Below, piece after piece: positions 59,799 to 64,000 of a DNA stretch of 64,000 nucleotides. The notes beneath the pieces were generated by a model. It saw only the letters and a program-made list of their open reading frames with translations. It searched no databases and had not been told where the DNA came from. Location of the stretch: NCBI RefSeq assembly GCF_006569185.2, contig NZ_VIGC02000018.1, positions 58,661-122,660 of the forward strand, read 5' to 3'. Within the stretch, counting starts at the first letter, position 1; the number at the start of each line of letters is the position of its first letter. Source of the stretch: Litorilinea aerophila. Lineage in GTDB: Bacteria; Chloroflexota; Anaerolineae; Caldilineales; Caldilineaceae. Both the position numbers and the translations under genes were made by a program.

Positions 59799-60191
59799 TC
59801 AGCTTACCAGATCGTCAATGGGCCGGCGGCCCGCATAGCCAGCGTTCAAGTCGTGCCAGTACAGAATGTCCTCTTCCCCATAATGCCAGCAGAGGTAAAT
59901 CTCCCGGCCGGCCCGTTTGCCCAAAAAGTCCACCAACCCCTGGTCGATATCCTTGACCAGCACGCCCAGGTTCATGATGCCTTTGACGCCCTTCTCCAAC
60001 TGGCAGAACTCCTGGTAAAGGTCGCTGGCGGCCCGGCTGCCGCCATTGGTGGCAGCCTTCTGCAGCACGGGCCAGGCATCAGGGCGCAGGCGCAAAATCT
60101 CGCGCCGGGCGCGCTGGATGTGCTCCATCAACTCTTTCACCTGGGGCAGAATGGCCCGGGCCTCGGCCAGGGTAAAGTATCGTGCATTCAT
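59799..60191 (-). CDS. DUF2203-family protein
   Basis: This 130-residue protein matches the DUF2203 family, of unknown function. It begins RYFTLAEARAILPQVKELMEHIQ, then has a helical middle (LYQEFCQLEKGVKGIMNLGV) and ends with VKDIDQGLVDF and GREIYLCWHYGEEDILYWHDLNAGYAGRRPI. The final WHYGEExIxYWH motif is diagnostic. Members are soluble and often lie near Fe-S or cofactor genes, as here. ATG 60191 is the natural start; no strong ribosome site is visible. A terminator hairpin separates it from the erpA-like gene upstream. Confidence 0.9.
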   Translation of the reverse strand: MNARYFTLAEARAILPQVKELMEHIQRARREILRLRPDAWPVLQKAATNGGSRAASDLYQEFCQLEKGVKGIMNLGVLVKDIDQGLVDFLGKRAGREIYLCWHYGEEDILYWHDLNAGYAGRRPIDDLVS

Positions 60192-60260
60192 GAAATCGTC
60201 GGATGCTCGAAGGAGAACCTCCGTTGTCTCCCGAGGGCAAAGGCCGCCCAGGGACAGAAA

Positions 60261-60292
60261 TTGGGCGAGGAGGGGAAAGTCTCCTCGCCCAA
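60261..60292 (-). terminator. Terminator downstream of the erpA-like gene
   Basis: TTGGGCGAGGAG (60261-60272) and CTCCTCGCCCAA (60281-60292) form a perfect 12-bp stem with an 8-nt loop. On the minus strand the hairpin is followed by TTTCT. Confidence 0.7.
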
Positions 60293-60317
60293 TGGGTACC
60301 GGAAAGTTTAAGATGGT

Positions 60318-60692
60318 TTAATGGCCGCAGCTCTGTTCGGGCACAGCCTCGCCGGTATGGGTGCGGGCTGTCCGGAAGCTGCTGCCGCAGCCACAGGCGC
60401 TGACCGCCTGGGGGTTCTCGATGTGGAAGCCGCCCCCCATCAAATTGTCCACATAGTCAATGTTGGAACCGTCGATGTAAAAGAGGCTGGTGGGATCGAC
60501 CAGGACCCGCAGGCCGTGCTGCTCGTAGACCTCATCCCCTTCCCGGATGTTGTCATCGAAGGTCATGCCGTACTGCATGCCTCCGCAGCCACCGCCCTTG
60601 ACGAAGACACGCAGGGCGTGGGTCTCGCGCAGCCCCTTTTGCTCCATGATGCTGGCCAGTTTCTCTGCAGCAGCGGGAGTCAGAGTAATCAT
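60318..60692 (-). CDS. erpA: A-type iron-sulfur carrier, HesB/IscA/ErpA family
   Basis: This 124-residue A-type carrier binds [4Fe-4S] or [2Fe-2S] clusters and hands them to target enzymes. The three conserved cysteines are C36 in VKGGGCGGMQYGM, and C100 and C102 in SACGCGSSF. LVDPTSLFYIDGSNIDYVDNLMGGGFHIENP is typical and closest to ErpA/HesB-type proteins. An additional C-terminal stretch with C122 (EQSCGH) is unusual. A good ribosome site (AAGGAG) precedes ATG 60692, and a promoter lies at 60807-60835. It forms its own transcription unit between the terminator and moaA. Confidence 0.92.
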   Translation of the reverse strand: MITLTPAAAEKLASIMEQKGLRETHALRVFVKGGGCGGMQYGMTFDDNIREGDEVYEQHGLRVLVDPTSLFYIDGSNIDYVDNLMGGGFHIENPQAVSACGCGSSFRTARTHTGEAVPEQSCGH

Positions 60693-60725
60693 TTCCAGGC
60701 TTCTCCTTGACTGAATAGTTGCTCA

Positions 60726-60739
60726 AGTTCGACTGAACT
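60726..60739. promoter_or_regulatory. Short palindrome in the erpA leader
   Basis: AGTTC-GACT-GAACT is an exact dyad in the 5' leader, about 70 nt after the expected transcription start. It may be an operator; its role is unknown. Confidence 0.3.
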
Positions 60740-60806
60740 CGTCACCGAATCACACGACTCTGAATCGCAATCGATAAGCAGCGTTAAATGTCAACGTTCC
60801 ACACAA

Positions 60807-60835
60807 ATTGTACCCGGTAGGGCCCGGAGTGCCAA
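60807..60835 (-). promoter_or_regulatory. Sigma-70-type promoter for the erpA-like gene
   Basis: On the minus strand TTGGCA (60830-60835) and TACAAT (60807-60812) are 17 nt apart, giving a leader of about 108 nt. Confidence 0.6.
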
Positions 60836-60882
60836 TTTGCCCGTCCACCGACCTACCGCGCCCTGGCCAGGAAGCGGATGAT

Positions 60883-61941
60883 CTAACCGCCGATCTGGTT
60901 CATGGCCCGATTGGCGGCGTAGAGCCCCTCGGCCAGCCCATGCCCCCATGGCTTGTGGAAGGCCGCATCCCGCATGAGGGTGCGCATCTCCTCGAAAGTG
61001 GCTCCCTGGCGTAGGGGCGTCAACAGATCCACCTCGTCGTCTCGCAGGAGGCAGAGCCGGAGCTTGCCATCGGCCGTTAATCGGACCCGCCCACAGCCCT
61101 GGCAGAAGGGCTCGGTCACACTGCTGATGAAGCCCAGGGTGCCCAGCGCGCCGGGAATGCGGAAAGGACGGCTGGGATCCAGGTAGTCGTAGCCCACCTC
61201 TTCCAGCGGTCCAAAAACGGCCTCCACCCGCTCCCGGATCTCCCGGAAGGAGACAACGTTGCTCTGCTGGAAATCAGCCACCTCGCCGAAGGGCATCATC
61301 TCGATGAAGCGGACTTCCCAATCGTTCTCCAGGGTCAAACGGGCCAGGTCAATCACGTCATCGTCGTTGAAATGACGAACCACCACGCAGTTGAGCTTGA
61401 GGGGGCGCAGGCCGGCTTCCTCGGCGGCCCGAATGCCCCGCCACACATCCTCCATCCGCCCCCAGCGGGTGATACGGTGGAATTTGTCCGGGTTGAGGGT
61501 GTCGATGCTGATGTTGACCCGCTTGAGGCCTGCCTCGGCCAGGGGACGTGCCAGCTTGTCCAGGAGGATGCCGTTGGTGGTCATGGCGATGTCCCGGATG
61601 CCGGGCACCGACGCAATCCCACGCACAATCTCCACCACACCGGGCCGGATGGTGGGCTCGCCGCCGGTGAGCCGAATCTTGTCGACGCCCAGGCTGGCTG
61701 CCACCTGGACCAGGAAGAGGATCTCCTCGTCGGTCATCAGCTCGTGGCGGGGGCGGAAGTGCATATCCTCCGGCATGCAGTAGACGCAGCGCAGGTTGCA
61801 GGCGTCCGTGAGACTGATGCGCAAATAGTGAATCCGCCGCCCATAGCTGTCGTGCATGGGGGTGATGGGCAGGGGATCCGGCACCGGATCGATGGTGACG
61901 GAACCTGGTATATCGGCATGAAATTGAAGTTGAGTGCGCAA
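60883..61941 (-). CDS. moaA: GTP 3',8-cyclase MoaA
   Basis: This 352-residue radical SAM enzyme opens GTP to the first molybdopterin intermediate. The N-terminal cluster motif is LTDACNLRCVYCMP (C48, C52, C55). GGEPTIRP, TTNGILLDKLARPL and NISIDTLNPDKFHRI follow. The C-terminal cluster is FCQGCGRVRLTADGKLRLCL (three cysteines). The chain ends in GG, as required for MoaA function. The start is TTG 61941, preceded by GGGGAG at 8 nt; the frame is open to a TTG at 62001, and ATG 61857 would be too late for the N-terminal helix. It follows the sufR-like gene by 78 nt and provides molybdopterin for the oxidoreductase subunit at 3752. Confidence 0.95.
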   Translation of the reverse strand: MRTQLQFHADIPGSVTIDPVPDPLPITPMHDSYGRRIHYLRISLTDACNLRCVYCMPEDMHFRPRHELMTDEEILFLVQVAASLGVDKIRLTGGEPTIRPGVVEIVRGIASVPGIRDIAMTTNGILLDKLARPLAEAGLKRVNISIDTLNPDKFHRITRWGRMEDVWRGIRAAEEAGLRPLKLNCVVVRHFNDDDVIDLARLTLENDWEVRFIEMMPFGEVADFQQSNVVSFREIRERVEAVFGPLEEVGYDYLDPSRPFRIPGALGTLGFISSVTEPFCQGCGRVRLTADGKLRLCLLRDDEVDLLTPLRQGATFEEMRTLMRDAAFHKPWGHGLAEGLYAANRAMNQIGG

Positions 61942-62019
61942 CGTAAGCTCTCCCCTATTCTGGCCTTTCAAGGCGGAACAGTCCCCCTGTGGCTTGTCCA
62001 AAGGGCACCGAATGGGCTG

Positions 62020-62718
62020 CTATGCCATGAGCATGATCTCGCTGCGGGCCACTCCTTCCGTTTGTTCGGGGGAATCTCCGGCAATGCAGATTTCGTAGGT
62101 ACAGCAATGCCCATCTTCCACCATGGAGCGGATGCGCCGGCAGGTTTGCCCCATCAGCTCGTTGATCAGCTCCTGATCCATCAGGCAAAGCTCCCGGTGA
62201 TCGGCTGAAACGCCGGCGTAGGGACAGTTGTATTTGTGGAGCAGGTAGCGGCCGGGCCGGGTATCATCCTCTTCCAGTTCCACCTCCCAGCGAGCCAGGT
62301 ACCCCCGCTCGCGCAAAAACTGGGTGACCTGCCCCAGCCGCTCCTCCAGGGAGAGGGCGGCCAGCTCATCCGCGGCCAACTCCGCGGCAAAACGCCGGGC
62401 CAATGCACGGAAGGCCTTATCCACCTCATCGGGGGGGAGGATGGCCTTCAACTGGCGGACCAACCCGGCAGCCAGGGCGGCGAAATTGTCTGGGAAATGT
62501 TCGTTGGCTTCTGGGGTGAGGGCATAGACCTGTTGCGGCCGCCCCACATGTCCCTTGCGCTCCAGGCGGTCCACACAGATCAGGTTATCTCCCTGCAGCA
62601 CGTCCAAATGGTGGCGCACCGAGACCGGCGCCATATCCAGCGCCTGGGCCAACTCGGCAACGGTGGCCCCTTCCCGTTCTTTCAAAATTTCCAGGATCTG
62701 CTTGCGAACTGCGTGCAC
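62020..62718 (-). CDS. SufR-like transcriptional regulator with cysteine cluster
   Basis: This 232-residue DeoR/ArsR-type regulator has an N-terminal winged helix (MHAVRKQILEILKEREGATV, then AQALDMAPVSVRHHLDVLQG and VGRPQQVYALTPEANEHFPD). The C-terminal part has cysteines C165-x12-C178-x14-C193-x11-C205 followed by C206. SufR, the [4Fe-4S]-sensing repressor of suf genes, has a similar set (C-x12-C first), so this protein probably senses Fe-S or redox state. It lies at the head of a leftward run that includes moaA. The start is GTG 62718; a clean promoter and a candidate operator lie upstream. The spacing differs slightly from cyanobacterial SufR, so the exact ligands are uncertain. Confidence 0.8.
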   Translation of the reverse strand: MHAVRKQILEILKEREGATVAELAQALDMAPVSVRHHLDVLQGDNLICVDRLERKGHVGRPQQVYALTPEANEHFPDNFAALAAGLVRQLKAILPPDEVDKAFRALARRFAAELAADELAALSLEERLGQVTQFLRERGYLARWEVELEEDDTRPGRYLLHKYNCPYAGVSADHRELCLMDQELINELMGQTCRRIRSMVEDGHCCTYEICIAGDSPEQTEGVARSEIMLMA

Positions 62719-62771
62719 AGTGCTTTTGACCTAACCCAGGGTAGATGGGACCCGATGCCAAAGACAAGAGC

Positions 62772-62800
62772 ACTATACCATAGGGGGTGTCCTGTGTCAA
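62772..62800 (-). promoter_or_regulatory. Sigma-70 consensus promoter of the sufR-like gene
   Basis: On the minus strand TTGACA (62795-62800) and TATAGT (62772-62777) are spaced by exactly 17 nt. This is close to a perfect consensus, with a leader of about 47 nt before GTG 62718. Confidence 0.75.
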
Positions 62801-62804
62801 TTAT

Positions 62805-62828
62805 TATGAAATTGATGATAAATATTAG
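62805..62828 (-). promoter_or_regulatory. Candidate operator, copy 1, upstream of the sufR-like promoter
   Basis: On the minus strand CTAATATTTATCA-N4-TTTCATA lies 4 nt upstream of the -35 box. Together with adjacent bases it makes a 21-bp imperfect palindrome (62801-62821) with TTAT at each end. The same sequence occurs at 58869-58892. Confidence 0.55.
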
Positions 62829-63231
62829 GTCAGTGCCACACCAAGCGTCACGAAAAATTCTCTCGAATAAGTGAAATCAACGCAACGCTCTATTGATTGG
62901 TCTCAACATCTAGTACAAATCCCGGGCAAATCCAGGACTCAAATTTGCACAAAACGAATGGACGAACAAGTCAATAACAGACGACAGAAAACAGGTGCTG
63001 GAAACGCAACGGTGAAATTTTTCACAGATCTGCAAGATCTCGCCCGTCTGAAAAAACAGATACAGCCAGGGTCAGGGTCTCCTCCGGACCACTGATGTTG
63101 CGTCTCGATATCCAAGTGGGCTCTGCTCTCTTCATCGTGGGTGACTCCAATGCCCCCCGGTGGACAAATCCGGCAATAATCGATAATGAAGGGCAGTGGA
63201 AGACGGTGGTCTGTACGGTTTCCCCATGGAC

Positions 63232-63831
63232 TCATGGATATGAAACAGCATGTTCTCCAATATCTAGCAGTTTACCGGATTCAGTCGTCCATATAATCGG
63301 CTTTTGCTGTTCTCCCCTCGTAATAAATGTATAAATTGTCATCATATCACCAACGATCACCACCCAATCGCGTGCCTCAATATTGTCAAACTGGAAATAT
63401 CCATTGTCATCAGAAAATGTAGAAGGACTAAAAGAGTTGCTTAATGTCCAAAAGCAATCTGTTTCTTTGTCTTGTGGAGTAGTGTTTTCAGGGCAGTAAA
63501 CTTCCGCCAGACGAATCACTGCATTTGTAATGGGCTGCCCAGTTACAGTGTGGAGAATTCTGCCGCGAAGAGATGCTCCTTCGCCGTAGGTGGGCACAAA
63601 GGCCAGAGGGCTCTCCGGTGCAAGCGGTGAAACTGGACTTTCCGGTTGTCCCACCGAGCCCCCCGACTTTTTGTTAACTTCTGTAACGGAAGTTCTCGCT
63701 TCACTCGAGGTGACAGTTGGATTAGGGAGAGGTTCTTTTTGTCGTGTATTACAAGAGACAAGGATCATCAAACTCATGAAGAAAATCGTGAAAAGACGGA
63801 TGCGACGAACTATTGTATATAGGCATACCAT
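63232..63831 (-). CDS. Lipoprotein with carboxypeptidase-regulatory-like domain
   Basis: This 199-residue protein starts with a lipoprotein signal ([15 protein letters not shown], lipobox cysteine C27). A Ser/Pro/Glu-rich spacer follows (about 30-80). The beta-sandwich domain has [25 protein letters not shown] and [18 protein letters not shown], the pattern of carboxypeptidase-regulatory-like domains (structural, non-catalytic). Base composition is visibly lower in GC than the rest of the window, and it lies beside an IS630 fragment, so recent acquisition is possible. The start is ATG 63831 with a purine-rich stretch upstream; M19 is an alternative. Confidence 0.7.
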   Translation of the reverse strand: MVCLYTIVRRIRLFTIFFMSLMILVSCNTRQKEPLPNPTVTSSEARTSVTEVNKKSGGSVGQPESPVSPLAPESPLAFVPTYGEGASLRGRILHTVTGQPITNAVIRLAEVYCPENTTPQDKETDCFWTLSNSFSPSTFSDDNGYFQFDNIEARDWVVIVGDMMTIYTFITRGEQQKPIIWTTESGKLLDIGEHAVSYP

Positions 63832-63884
63832 TTTCTTCTCTTATCCTTTCAGATTCAGCCAAACCCAGCACTCTACCACATTGA

Positions 63885-64000
63885 TTATTGAGGGTATAGG
63901 CGATGGAGTTTGAACCAAGCATCTGCCGTGGTGAAGCGCCACTCTACGGTGGCCCGGGCCGCGTTCCGGTCCTCTTCCCACGCCTTCACCTCCTGACATA
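63885..64000 (-). mobile_element. IS630-family transposase, C-terminal fragment (continues outside window)
   Basis: The minus strand reads a frame ending at TAA 63885-63887. The last residues are TVEWRFTTADAWFK followed by LHRLYPQ. The WRFTTxDAxxKLxRLYP ending is typical of IS630-type DDE transposases. Only 37 residues lie in the window; the catalytic domain is beyond its end. The terminal inverted repeat should lie between 63832 and 63884, but I cannot define it without the other end. Confidence 0.75.

Larger units (their letters stand above)
62719..63231. other. Intergenic region at the regulator's upstream side
   Basis: This 513-bp region holds the sufR-like promoter and operator. From about 62830 it carries lower-GC sequence with an imperfect palindrome (GTGAAATTTTTCAC near 63012). 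An open minus-strand frame at 62939-63235 shows no recognisable family; I regard it as not coding. Confidence 0.4.

Noticed and set aside
62939..63235. 98-codon minus-strand frame after the regulator's upstream region
   Set aside because: No homology recognised, lower-GC sequence and no ribosome site; possibly a decayed gene but not supportable.

Overview
The window is GC-rich, densely coded bacterial DNA. There are no tRNA or rRNA genes, no CRISPR array and no prophage. Gene content suggests a member of the Chloroflexota (Caldilineae/Anaerolineae-like). The clues are a vWA + tubulin-like operon, Pro/Thr-rich linkers after membrane anchors, a DUF2203 protein, a stand-alone Nfu N-terminal domain and a deoxyhypusine-synthase-like polyamine enzyme. 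This placement is an inference from family content, not from a marker gene.

Layout. Positions 1-10.2 kb hold the 3' end of a HerA-type ATPase gene, then a leftward set (quinone reductase, M29 aminopeptidase, CBS protein). A rightward HIT gene and a lone molybdopterin oxidoreductase subunit follow. A leftward polyamine operon (pyruvoyl arginine decarboxylase, agmatinase, DHS-like enzyme) faces a pair of Yip1-like membrane proteins. From 10.2 to 28 kb come a phosphohexomutase, a COG3044-type ATPase, a 16-TPR membrane protein and a stand-alone Nfu N-domain. The same stretch has an isoaspartyl-peptidase-like hydrolase, an E2/E3 pair of a 2-oxoacid dehydrogenase, a thioesterase, an MBL hydrolase, an epimerase + MltG pair and a cation-chloride-cotransporter-like permease.

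Positions 28-40 kb, leftward, contain the most unusual locus: a secreted/anchored vWA protein, a tubulin/FtsZ-like protein with an intact GGTGAG loop, and a large membrane protein. By eye the membrane protein is a second, degenerate tubulin-like paralogue lacking that loop. The last two genes overlap as GTGA. A tandem DsbA-like double-thioredoxin protein lies just upstream. Positions 40-49 kb are an envelope/polysaccharide block: a secreted protein of unknown function, a transglutaminase-like membrane protein, an O-antigen-ligase-like protein and leftward Rmd + Gmd for GDP-D-rhamnose. Positions 49-54.6 kb carry BON and Hsp20 proteins, SecA and endonuclease IV.

Positions 54.6-62.8 kb, all leftward, form an iron-sulfur/radical-SAM neighbourhood: three radical SAM enzymes (two B12-binding paralogues), a rhodanese, the Nfu C-domain, DUF2203, an ErpA/IscA-type carrier, MoaA and a SufR-like regulator with a cysteine cluster. 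A 24-nt motif sits just upstream of the -35 box of both the sufR-like promoter and the radical-SAM operon promoter, suggesting one small redox/Fe-S regulon. The right edge is lower in GC, with a lipoprotein gene beside the 3' end of an IS630-family transposase.

Several short dispersed repeats (three families, some with long inverted arms) lie between genes and look like non-autonomous mobile or structured elements.
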